Source: Plantibacter sp. PA-3-X8 (GTDB lineage Bacteria; Actinomycetota; Actinomycetes; Actinomycetales; Microbacteriaceae). From it: DNA of 64,000 nucleotides. Positions 8,685 to 16,111 of this stretch are shown piece by piece. Each line of letters begins with the position of its first letter. Position 1 is the first letter of the stretch. Position numbers and translations under genes: made by a program. The stretch spans positions 930,001-994,000 of the forward strand of contig NZ_CP033107.1 of the NCBI RefSeq assembly GCF_003856975.1, written 5' to 3'. Below the pieces are notes generated by a model. It was not told the DNA's origin, searched no databases, and worked only from the letters and a program-made list of their open reading frames with translations.

Positions 8685-9344
8685 ATGACGCTCGAGACCC
8701 CTCCCTCCACGCCGCACGCCCTCGACGCCCTGTACGCCGACCGCGCCATCGCCGTCGTCCGCGTACCCGTCATCCCCGACCCGGTCGAACTCTGTCGGGC
8801 GCTCGCCGCGGGCGGGATCCGCAGTGTGGAGTTCACCTTCACCACGCCGGGCGTCGAAGCCCTGATCCGTGCCGCAGCCGACGCGATCGGCGACCACGGG
8901 GCCGTGATCGGCGCGGGGACGGTCGTGGACCGCGACACCGCGCAGCGCGCCGTCGACAGCGGTGCGCAGTTCCTGGTCACGCCCGGTCTGAGCGAGGAGG
9001 TGGCCGAGGTCGCCACCGCCGCCGGCATCCCGTTCCTGCTCGGTGCGATGACGCCGAGCGAGGTCATGCGCGCCGCGTCGCTCGGTTCCCACGCGGTGAA
9101 GATCTTCCCGGCCGCCGCCATGGGGCCCGGCTTCCTCAAGGACCTCAAGGGCCCGTTCCCGGGTCTCCGGCTCGTGCCCTCGGGCGGACTGCACGCAGGC
9201 AACGCCCGGGAGTACATCCAGGCCGGCGCAGCCGCCGTGACCGCGGGGTCGAGTGTGGTCGGTGCGGCCGACGTCGCCGCGGCGGACTGGGCCGGGGTCA
9301 CCGAGCGTGCGACCGCCTTCACCTCGGCGGCCCTCCTGCCGTGA
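8685..9344 (+). CDS. eda: KDPG / KHG aldolase
   Basis: A 219-residue class I aldolase that cleaves 2-keto-3-deoxy-6-phosphogluconate to pyruvate and glyceraldehyde-3-phosphate. The Schiff-base lysine lies in VKIFPAAAMGP, the catalytic Glu in SVEFTFTTPG, and VIGAGTV, FLVTPG and LVPSGGL follow in the usual order for the TIM barrel. Length is normal (about 210). ATG 8685 has ACAGGAG upstream and lies 23 bp after the PLP-enzyme stop. The next gene starts inside its stop (GTGA). Together with kdgK it provides the common outlet for KDG made by ManD or by the neighbouring PLP enzyme. Confidence 0.9.
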   Translation: MTLETPPSTPHALDALYADRAIAVVRVPVIPDPVELCRALAAGGIRSVEFTFTTPGVEALIRAAADAIGDHGAVIGAGTVVDRDTAQRAVDSGAQFLVTPGLSEEVAEVATAAGIPFLLGAMTPSEVMRAASLGSHAVKIFPAAAMGPGFLKDLKGPFPGLRLVPSGGLHAGNAREYIQAGAAAVTAGSSVVGAADVAAADWAGVTERATAFTSAALLP

Positions 9345-10981
9345 CGTCGCGACCGACGGACGATGCGCGCGCGGTGGTCATCCGCGGCGCTCGCATCGTC
9401 GACGGCACCGGCGGACCGAGCGTGCACGGGTCGCTGCTCATCGGCCGGGGCCGCATCATCGCGATCGGGGCGTCCGCCGAGGCCGACGCGCCCGCCGACG
9501 CCCTGATCATCGACGCCGAGGGTCTCGTCGCCTCACCTGGCTTCATCGACATGCACGCCCACTCCGACCTCGCCGTCCTCCGCGACCACGAGCACCTCGC
9601 CAAGGTCTCGCAGGGCGTCACCACGGAGGTCCTCGGGCAGGACGGGCTCTCCTACGCCCCGACGGACGACCGCACCATGGCGATCGTCCGGCAGCAGATC
9701 GCCGGCTGGAACGGGCAACCAGACGACGTCGACTTCTCGTGGCGGACCGTCGGCGAGTACCTCGACCGGGTCGACCGCGGGGCCGCGCTGAACGTCGCCT
9801 ACCTCGTGCCGCAGGGCTCCGTCCGGATGCTCGTGGTCGGCACCGAGAACCGTCCGGCGACCCCTGACGAGATCGCGCGCATGCAGGAGCTCGTCGCGGT
9901 GGGTCTGCGGGAGGGGGCCGTCGGCATGTCCTCCGGCCTCACCTACGTGCCCGGCATGTTCGCCGACACCGAGGAGCTCGTCGCGCTGTGCCGCACCGTC
10001 GCGAAGCACGGCGGCTTCTACGCACCGCACCAACGTTCGTACGGTAAGGGTGCACTCGAGGCGTACGCGGAGATGATCGACATCAGTCGTCGTTCCGGGT
10101 GCGCGCTGCACCTCACGCACGCGACGATGAACTTCGGCGTCAACGCCGGCCGGGCCGCCGAACTCGTGGCGCTCATCGATACCGCCATCGCCGACGGGGT
10201 CGACATCACGCTCGACACCTATCCCTATCTGCCAGGTTCGACCACCCTGTCGGCGTTGCTGCCGAGCTGGGCGGCGGTCGGCGGGCCGGACGCGACGATC
10301 GAGCGCCTGGGTGACGACGACGTCCGTGCGCGGATCCGATACGAGCTCGAGGTGCTCGGCACGGACGGTTGTCACGGTGTCGTCACCGACTGGGCCACGA
10401 TCGAGATCTCCGGCGTCGCGAACCCCGAGCTCGCCGGCTTCGTCGGGCGGACCGTCGCCGACATCGCCGCCGAGGATGCGGGACACGCGTGGTCGGGCGA
10501 CCCGACGGCCCTGTTCTTCGCGCTGCTCGAAGCCGACCGGCTCGCGACCGGCATCCTCCAGCACGTCGGCGACGAGGCCAACGTGCGCACGATGATGGTG
10601 CACCCGGCCCACACCGGCGGGAGCGACGGGATCCTCGTCGGCGCGAAGCCACACCCGCGTGCCTGGGGCACCTTCCCGCGCTACCTCGGCCACTACGTCC
10701 GCGAGGAGGGGGTGCTCGGGCTGGAGGACGCCGTCGCCCACCTCACCTCGCGCCCGGCCGCGCGTCTCGGTCTCAGCGACCGCGGCGTGCTCCGCGTCGG
10801 AGCCGTCGCCGACCTCGTCCTGTTCGACCCCGAGACCATCGCCGACCGCGCGACGTTCGCCGAGCCCCGGCAGCAGGCCGCCGGCATCCCGTGGGTGTTC
10901 GTGAACGGTGCCGCCGTCATCGCCGACGGTCGACGCACCGACGCCGTCCCCGGTCGCTCGATCCGGCGCAGCCCGGCCTGA
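9341..10981 (+). CDS. N-acyl-D-amino-acid deacylase (D-aminoacylase family amidohydrolase)
   Basis: A 546-residue amidohydrolase-superfamily protein. Metal and catalytic segments are visible in order: SPGFIDMHAHSD (HxH), APHQRS, LHLTHATMN, and the family-typical GGSDGILVGAKPHPRAWGTF with the catalytic Asp, followed by YVREEGVL. D-aminoacylases remove N-acyl groups from D-amino acids. Where Alcaligenes-type enzymes have a metal-bridging Cys in GNCG, this protein has GQDGLSYAP, so that position is Asp. GTG 9341 overlaps the eda stop by four bases, indicating tight coupling. Because D-glucosaminate is chemically a D-amino acid, N-acetyl-D-glucosaminate is a plausible substrate in this operon; this is inference. 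Confidence 0.82.
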   Translation: MTSRPTDDARAVVIRGARIVDGTGGPSVHGSLLIGRGRIIAIGASAEADAPADALIIDAEGLVASPGFIDMHAHSDLAVLRDHEHLAKVSQGVTTEVLGQDGLSYAPTDDRTMAIVRQQIAGWNGQPDDVDFSWRTVGEYLDRVDRGAALNVAYLVPQGSVRMLVVGTENRPATPDEIARMQELVAVGLREGAVGMSSGLTYVPGMFADTEELVALCRTVAKHGGFYAPHQRSYGKGALEAYAEMIDISRRSGCALHLTHATMNFGVNAGRAAELVALIDTAIADGVDITLDTYPYLPGSTTLSALLPSWAAVGGPDATIERLGDDDVRARIRYELEVLGTDGCHGVVTDWATIEISGVANPELAGFVGRTVADIAAEDAGHAWSGDPTALFFALLEADRLATGILQHVGDEANVRTMMVHPAHTGGSDGILVGAKPHPRAWGTFPRYLGHYVREEGVLGLEDAVAHLTSRPAARLGLSDRGVLRVGAVADLVLFDPETIADRATFAEPRQQAAGIPWVFVNGAAVIADGRRTDAVPGRSIRRSPA

Positions 10982-11033
10982 CCGCTCCCTCGTCCCTCCC
11001 CGCCCCGCGCCCACAGACACAGAAGGTCTTCCC

Positions 11034-12503
11034 ATGCCCATCACCGCCCTCGCGCGCAGCGTCGTAGCCGCCACACCAGCCCCGAGCGATCCCATCGGAT
11101 GGCTGCAGCAGACCACCCCCGGCCTGCTCATCCTGTGCGCGGTCGCCATCGCGGTGCTGCTGTTCCTCATCATCCGGGTGAAGCTCGAACCGTTCATCTC
11201 GCTCTTCATCGTCGGCATCGGTCTCGCCCTCGCGACCGGGACGAGCATCTACCAGATCGTCGGCGTGGCCGTGCCGGACCCCTTCGACGACGAGCAGATC
11301 AAGCCGGGGGCGTCGCTCCTCGAAACCGGCTTCGGCGGGATCCTCGGGCACATCACGATCATCATCGGTCTCGGCACCGTGCTCGGTGCGATCCTCGAGC
11401 GCTCCGGCGGTGCGGACGTCCTCATCCGGAAGCTCCTCGGTCGCTTCGGGGAACGCGGCGCTCCGATCGCGATGGGGCTCACCGGTCTCATCTTCGGTAT
11501 CCCCGTGTTCTTCGACGTCGGCATCTTCGTCCTCGCGCCCCTCGTCTACATCACCGCGCGCCGCGGCGGGAAGTCGCTCGTGCTCTACGCGCTCCCGATG
11601 CTCGCCGGCCTCTCGATGACGCACGCGTTCCTGCCGCCGCACCCGGGCCCGACGGCGCTCGCCGGCACCTTCGAGGTCGGGCTCGGCTGGCTCATCCTCA
11701 TGGGCTTCCTCTGCGGCATCCCCGCCTTCATCGCGTCGGGCATCGCCTGGCCGCTCTGGATCGGGAAGCGCGTCATGGTCTCGGTTCCCGAGGAGTACGT
11801 GCTGGAGCCCGAGGACGACGCCCCCGAGCGCAAGGACGTCTCGCTCTGGAGCGTCGGTCTCATCATCATCACGCCGATCCTGCTCATCCTCGCCGCAACC
11901 TTCGGTGCGCTCGCCCTCCCGAACGGCCCGGTCCTCGAAGCGTTGACGCTCATCGGCAACCCCGCGGTCGCGCTCACGATCGCCGTCTGCCTCGCGTACT
12001 ACGTGCTCGGGGTGCGGCGCGGCATGACGCTCGCCGAGCTGGGCGAGCTCTCCGGTCAGTCGCTCCGGCCGATCGGCATGATCCTGCTCGTCGTCGGTGC
12101 GGGTGCGTTCTTCGGCGCGGTCATCTCAGCGACGGGTGTGGGCGCGGCGTTGGCCGAGGTGCTCGGTTCGCTCGGCCTGCCGATCATCGTGTCGGCGTAC
12201 CTCATCAGCTCCGGCCTCCGCATCGCGCAGGGCTCGGCGACCGCGGCGATCGTGATCACGGCGGGGATCCTCCAGCCGGTCGTACTCGCGGGTGACTACT
12301 CGCAGCCGCAGCTGGCGCTCATCGGCATCGCGATCGCGGCGGGTTCGATCACGCTCTCGCACGTCAACGACGGTGGGTTCTGGATCATCGCGAAGTACTT
12401 CAACATGTCGGTGAAGCAGACGCTCGCGACCTGGACCGTGCTCGAGACGATCCTCTCGGTCGTCGGCTTCGGGATGGTCGCCCTCATCTGGCTGTTCGTC
12501 TAG
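11034..12503 (+). CDS. GntP-family gluconate-type permease
   Basis: A 489-residue membrane protein with about 12 to 14 helices, matching the gluconate:H+ symporter (GntP) family in length and in the blocks ITIIIGLGTVLGAILERSGG, IFGIPVFFDVGIFVLAP, SMTHAFLPPHPGPTA and LSHVNDGGFWI. The family imports gluconate, idonate, fructuronate, glycerate and D-serine. AGAAGG lies before ATG 11034, 52 bp after the D-aminoacylase. Its place at the end of the operon makes it the likely importer of the operon's substrate, a sugar acid or D-amino-acid-like acid. Two tandem palindromes follow before the convergent nucS. Confidence 0.9.
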   Translation: MPITALARSVVAATPAPSDPIGWLQQTTPGLLILCAVAIAVLLFLIIRVKLEPFISLFIVGIGLALATGTSIYQIVGVAVPDPFDDEQIKPGASLLETGFGGILGHITIIIGLGTVLGAILERSGGADVLIRKLLGRFGERGAPIAMGLTGLIFGIPVFFDVGIFVLAPLVYITARRGGKSLVLYALPMLAGLSMTHAFLPPHPGPTALAGTFEVGLGWLILMGFLCGIPAFIASGIAWPLWIGKRVMVSVPEEYVLEPEDDAPERKDVSLWSVGLIIITPILLILAATFGALALPNGPVLEALTLIGNPAVALTIAVCLAYYVLGVRRGMTLAELGELSGQSLRPIGMILLVVGAGAFFGAVISATGVGAALAEVLGSLGLPIIVSAYLISSGLRIAQGSATAAIVITAGILQPVVLAGDYSQPQLALIGIAIAAGSITLSHVNDGGFWIIAKYFNMSVKQTLATWTVLETILSVVGFGMVALIWLFV

Positions 12504-12529
12504 TCCGAGTCGTGACCGTCTGTCCAGTG

Positions 12530-12599
12530 CCTTTCTCAGGAGTTTCCGGGCGTGTCGGTGCCTGGCGAAGCCGACGCGCCGGAGGACTCCTGAGAAAGG
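12530..12599. terminator. Palindromic element, copy 1 (TCAGGAGT family)
   Basis: A 70-bp inverted repeat. The outer 14 bases CCTTTCTCAGGAGT are perfectly mirrored by ACTCCTGAGAAAGG, and the inner arms pair imperfectly through GGGCGTGTCGG and CCGACGCGCC. It lies in the convergent gap after gntP and probably acts as a bidirectional terminator. It belongs to the family also seen at 12620, 35750, 35824, 41950 and 42082. Confidence 0.6.
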
Positions 12600-12619
12600 T
12601 CACTGAGCGGTAGGTGGTG

Positions 12620-12689
12620 CCGTTCTCAGAAGTTTCCGGGCGCGTCGGTGCTTGGCGAAGCCGACGCGCCGGAGGACTCCTGAGAAAGG
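12620..12689. terminator. Palindromic element, copy 2 (TCAGGAGT family)
   Basis: A near-identical 70-bp copy of the preceding element, offset by 90 bp and differing at only a few bases (for example CGTTCTCAGAAGT on the left arm). It ends 13 bp before the nucS stop on the opposite strand, so it is well placed to end nucS transcription. Confidence 0.6.
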
Positions 12690-12702
12690 GACCCAGTCGA
12701 CG

Positions 12703-13398
12703 TCAGAAGAGGCGGGAGTCGCTGTCGTCGAGGCCGCGCATCGCGTCGTAGTCGAGGACGACGCAGCGGATCCCGCGGTCCTGGGCGAGGGTGCGCGCCT
12801 GCGGCTTGATCTCCTGTGCGGCGAACACGCCCTGCACGGGCGCGAGGAGCGGGTCGCGGTTCATGAGCTCGAGGTAGCGGGTGAGCTGCTCGACGCCGTC
12901 GATGTCGCCGCGGCGCTTCAGCTCGACCGCGACGGACGCCCCGGTCGCGTCGGTGGCGAGGATGTCGACCGGACCGATCGCGGTCATGTACTCGCGGCGG
13001 ATGAGCCGGTATCCGTCGCCGAGGAGTTCGATCTGCTCGGCGAGGAGCTTCTGCAGGTGCGCCTCGACGCCGTCCTTCTGGAGCCCCGGGTCGACGCCGA
13101 GCTCGTGCGCGCTGTCGTGGTGGACCTCGTGGATCGACACGATGAGGGCGTCACCGGTCTTCTTGTGCGTGACCTTCCACAGCTCGGTGATCCCGGCCGC
13201 GGCCTGCGTCTCGTCGGGCTCGACGGTCGTGAGCACGCAGGGCGGGCTCATCCAGTTGAGCGGCTTGTAGGAGCCGCCGTCGGAGTGGACGAGCAGGCTG
13301 CCGTCGTTCTTCACCATGAGCAGCCGCTTGGCGAGCGGCAAGTGAGCCGACAACCGTCCGGCATAGTCGACCGAGCACTCCGCAATCACCAAACGCAC
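12703..13398 (-). CDS. nucS: Mismatch-specific endonuclease NucS (EndoMS)
   Basis: A 231-residue protein that cuts both strands at mispaired bases. In actinobacteria it is the core of a mismatch-repair pathway that does not use MutS/MutL. The start [20 protein letters not shown] is the family N-terminus, and the nuclease core GPVDILATD followed by VAVELKRRG gives the D and E-x-K residues of the PD-(D/E)xK fold. The C-terminus DSRLF is the short tail expected to contact the sliding clamp. GTG 13398 is preceded by TAGGCT seven bases upstream and by no ribosome site, so the mRNA is probably leaderless. Typical length is about 225. Confidence 0.95.
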   Translation of the reverse strand: MRLVIAECSVDYAGRLSAHLPLAKRLLMVKNDGSLLVHSDGGSYKPLNWMSPPCVLTTVEPDETQAAAGITELWKVTHKKTGDALIVSIHEVHHDSAHELGVDPGLQKDGVEAHLQKLLAEQIELLGDGYRLIRREYMTAIGPVDILATDATGASVAVELKRRGDIDGVEQLTRYLELMNRDPLLAPVQGVFAAQEIKPQARTLAQDRGIRCVVLDYDAMRGLDDSDSRLF

Positions 13399-13458
13399 GC
13401 CGACGAGCCTACCCTCCGGACGTAGGCTCCCGACGCGCAGCCGGCGTCCGGCGGCTGC

Positions 13459-13626
13459 GCACAGTTCCTGCTGCCGTCAGCACGGCTCCGCTCACAACTC
13501 CTGCTGGTGCCCCTTCCGGCGAGTCATGAGCCCGGAGTTCTCGGGTCGTCGGGTCGCGGGAGATGCGAGGAGCAGGAGTTGCGAACCGGGCGCGGGCGAC
13601 GGGCAGACCGTCGGCAGGACCTGTGC
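13459..13626. repeat. Nested inverted repeat between nucS and the MFS gene
   Basis: Outer arms GCACAGTTCCTGC (13459-13471) and GCAGGACCTGTGC (13614-13626) pair with one mismatch. Inner arms CAACTCCTGCT (13495-13505) and AGCAGGAGTTG (13571-13581) pair perfectly. It occupies most of the 278-bp gap behind the MFS gene and ahead of nucS on the minus strand. It probably forms an extended hairpin that terminates the MFS transcript. Confidence 0.5.
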
Positions 13627-13676
13627 AGCACCCTCGCCAGGTGGGCGAACGGACGAACGGGTGGACGGGACGGGGC

Positions 13677-14921
13677 TCAGCGCTTGCGGCGGCTGCTCTC
13701 GCGGGCGGCCGGCGACGCCAGGCCGGCGAACACGATGAGTACGAGCACGACGAACAGGGCGTTCAGCAGGCCGATGGCGTCGCCGAGGATGCCGATGAGC
13801 GGCGGGCCGACGAGGAACGCGCAGTAGCCGATCATCGCGACGGCGCTCACCCGTGCCGCAGCGCGCTTGGAGTCGTCGGCCGCGGCGGACATGCCCACCG
13901 GGAACCCGAGCGAGGCGCCGAGTCCCCACAGCACGGTGCCGAGGACCATGAGCCCGGTGACCGGCGTGAGGATGAACAGGACGAGTCCGGCGATCGCGGC
14001 ACCGGCCGACACCTGCAGCACCGGCACCCGGCCGAAGCGGTCGATGAGCGGCCCGCCGACGATGCGACCGACGGTCATCGCGGTGACGAACACGCCGTAG
14101 ACGAGCGCGCCGGTCGTGTTGCTCTGCTCGTGGCCGTCGACCACGGCGAGTGCGAGCCAGTCGTTGGCGCTGCCCTCGGCGAAGGCCATACCGAGCATGA
14201 TGACGCCGATGAGGATGAGCCGGCCGTCCGCCCAGACCGACAGGCTCTCGCGCAGCCGCTCCCGCCACGGCGCCTTCGGGGCCTCGTCGAGCCCGTCCAC
14301 GACGGCCTGCTCGGTCGGCACGAACCGGACGACGATGACGGCGGCGATCGCGATGGTGACGGCCATGATGAGCGCGTGCCAGAACACCTCGAGGCCGGCG
14401 GCGGAGGCGAGCGCCCCTATTCCGGCGCCCGCGACCGTGCCGAAGCTGAAGCACGCGTGCATGAACGGCATGACCGTCTTGCCCAGTTCCTGCTCCGCGG
14501 CGGCTCCCTCGACGTTCATCATGACGTCGAGCGCGCCGTTGCCGAAGCCGAAGATGATCAGGCCGACGAGCACGATGCCGGCAGTCGGGACGAGGCTCGC
14601 GCCGATCCCGATGAGGAGCAGCCCGACGGCGATGAGCCCGAGCGTCAGCTGCATCCCGTGCCGCGGGCCGAGCCGTCCGAGGATGTGCTGCGAGGCGATG
14701 AGGCCGAGGATCGACCCGATCGACATGCCGAGGATGAGGAGTCCGACCGTGCCGGTGGTGAGGTCGAGGTTGTCGCGGATGGCCGGGAGGCGGGCCACCC
14801 AGGTCGCGATGCTGAGGCCGCTCAGGGCGAAGATCACGAAGATCGCGTTGCGCCAGGCGAGGAGCTCGCGGCGCGGGCGCAGGGCGACGGGTGCGGTCGG
14901 CGGGTTGGTCGGCTCTGACAC
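13677..14921 (-). CDS. MFS transporter
   Basis: A 414-residue protein with about 12 membrane helices, in the major facilitator group that includes YbjJ- and FucP-like carriers (NAIFVIFALSGLSIATWVAR, LGRLGPRHGMQLTLG, YGVFVTAMTVGRIVGGPLID). The substrate is not readable. I use GTG 14921, which has GAGGACCCT upstream; the frame could extend to 15062, but that stretch holds the operator and promoter of the divergent regulator. The adjacent LacI protein and the perfect palindrome between the two genes suggest sugar-responsive repression. Confidence 0.85.
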   Translation of the reverse strand: MSEPTNPPTAPVALRPRRELLAWRNAIFVIFALSGLSIATWVARLPAIRDNLDLTTGTVGLLILGMSIGSILGLIASQHILGRLGPRHGMQLTLGLIAVGLLLIGIGASLVPTAGIVLVGLIIFGFGNGALDVMMNVEGAAAEQELGKTVMPFMHACFSFGTVAGAGIGALASAAGLEVFWHALIMAVTIAIAAVIVVRFVPTEQAVVDGLDEAPKAPWRERLRESLSVWADGRLILIGVIMLGMAFAEGSANDWLALAVVDGHEQSNTTGALVYGVFVTAMTVGRIVGGPLIDRFGRVPVLQVSAGAAIAGLVLFILTPVTGLMVLGTVLWGLGASLGFPVGMSAAADDSKRAAARVSAVAMIGYCAFLVGPPLIGILGDAIGLLNALFVVLVLIVFAGLASPAARESSRRKR

Positions 14922-15005
14922 AGGGTCCTCGGGATCGGTGCTGGTGCGCCTGGGCGCTCGGTGGAGCGGGGTGGTGAGGCCCGTGCATCTGGGTGGATCT
15001 GACGA

Positions 15006-15038
15006 GAATCGAATCGATTCGATTCCGTCGACTAAGCT
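15006..15038. promoter_or_regulatory. LacI-type operator (20-bp perfect palindrome) and leaderless promoter
   Basis: GAATCGAATCGATTCGATTC (15006-15025) is a perfect palindrome with the central CG expected of LacI-family operators. TAAGCT (15033-15038) lies eight bases before GTG 15047, so the regulator mRNA is probably leaderless and the operator covers the -35 zone. Binding there would repress the regulator and very likely the divergent MFS gene as well. Confidence 0.65.
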
Positions 15039-15046
15039 AGCAGATC

Positions 15047-16111
15047 GTGGACCAAGAATCACGCCCCTCGCGACCGACGCTCGCCGATGTCGCCGAGCGC
15101 GCGGGGGTGTCGCCGTCGACCGCCTCGCTCGCGTTCAGCGGCGCCGGACCCGTCTCCGAAGCGACCAAGCAGCGGGTGCTGCAGGCTGCGGCCGACCTCG
15201 ACTACGCCGGCCCCGACCCCCGGGCCCGTTCCCTCCGCCAGGGACGCAGCGGCATCGTCGGAGCCGTCGTCGCCGGCCGGATCGGGCACTCCTTCCGCGA
15301 CCCGGTGATGATCCAGACCCTCGACGGACTCGCCGACGAACTCGGCGCGGTCGGTGCCGGTCTGCTGCTCCTGAACGACGCGCAGGAGGGCACGCTGCAG
15401 TTGAGCAACGCACCGATGGACGGCGTCGTCCTCATCGGCTGCAGCCCGAACCTCGACAGCTCGGTCGCGATCCTCAGCCGACGGGGGATGCCGATCGTCT
15501 CGATCGAGGGACTCGCAGCCCTCGGCGTCCCCGACATCGCCGTCGACAACCGCGGCGGCGTGCGTGAGGAGGCGCGACACCTCGCCGACCTCGGCCACGA
15601 GCGTGTCGCCGTCGTCACCCTCAACCTCGACTCGACCGAACGCCGCGGCCCGCTCACGCCCGAGTGGGAGCGATCCGCCACGACGGTCCCGGCGATCGAA
15701 CGCCTGCAGGGCCTCCGCGACGTCTTCCCCGACGCGCAGGGGTTCGTCACCACGGGGTCATCGCTCGAGGAGGGGCGGGTCGCCGGACACGCCATCCTCG
15801 ACGTTCCGGCGGGTGAACGGCCGACGGCGATCGCTGCACAGAGCGACCTCCTGGCCGCCGGCGTCATCCGCGCAGCCGAGGAACTCGGCATCTCCGTCCC
15901 CGCGGAGCTCAGCGTGGTCGGGTTCGATGGCATCCGCGTCGAGGGGCTCGACTACGACCTCACGACGGTGTGGCAGCCCTCCCGCGAGAAGGGGTCGGCC
16001 GCCGGCCGCGCGATCGTCGCCATGCTCGACGGCCGGGATCCGGAGTGCGAGCAGTTCAGCGTCCGCTTCCACCCTGGAGCGACGACGGCACGGGCGCACC
16101 GGGCCCGGTGA
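15047..16111 (+). CDS. LacI-family transcriptional regulator
   Basis: A 354-residue repressor with an N-terminal helix-turn-helix (residues about 10-35, TLADVAERAGVSPSTASLAF) and a periplasmic-binding-protein-like sensor domain. The expected end-of-domain segments AIAAQSDLLAAGVIRAAEELG and LSVVGFDGIRVEGLDYDLTTV are present. It diverges from the MFS gene and probably regulates it through the palindrome at 15006-15025. Its stop overlaps the start of the ATPase/TPR gene by one base (TGATG), so the two are likely co-translated, an unusual partner for a LacI protein. The effector is probably a sugar, identity unknown. Confidence 0.9.
   Translation: MDQESRPSRPTLADVAERAGVSPSTASLAFSGAGPVSEATKQRVLQAAADLDYAGPDPRARSLRQGRSGIVGAVVAGRIGHSFRDPVMIQTLDGLADELGAVGAGLLLLNDAQEGTLQLSNAPMDGVVLIGCSPNLDSSVAILSRRGMPIVSIEGLAALGVPDIAVDNRGGVREEARHLADLGHERVAVVTLNLDSTERRGPLTPEWERSATTVPAIERLQGLRDVFPDAQGFVTTGSSLEEGRVAGHAILDVPAGERPTAIAAQSDLLAAGVIRAAEELGISVPAELSVVGFDGIRVEGLDYDLTTVWQPSREKGSAAGRAIVAMLDGRDPECEQFSVRFHPGATTARAHRAR

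Noticed and set aside
8685..9344. eda as 4-hydroxy-2-oxoglutarate-only aldolase
   Set aside because: The neighbouring KDG kinase makes KDPG the more natural substrate, though dual activity is normal for the family.
13563..14918. Long plus-strand open frame opposite the MFS gene
   Set aside because: Composition is Arg, Asp and Glu-rich without domain motifs, as expected for the antisense of a high-GC membrane-protein gene; the MFS frame has clear helices and a ribosome site.
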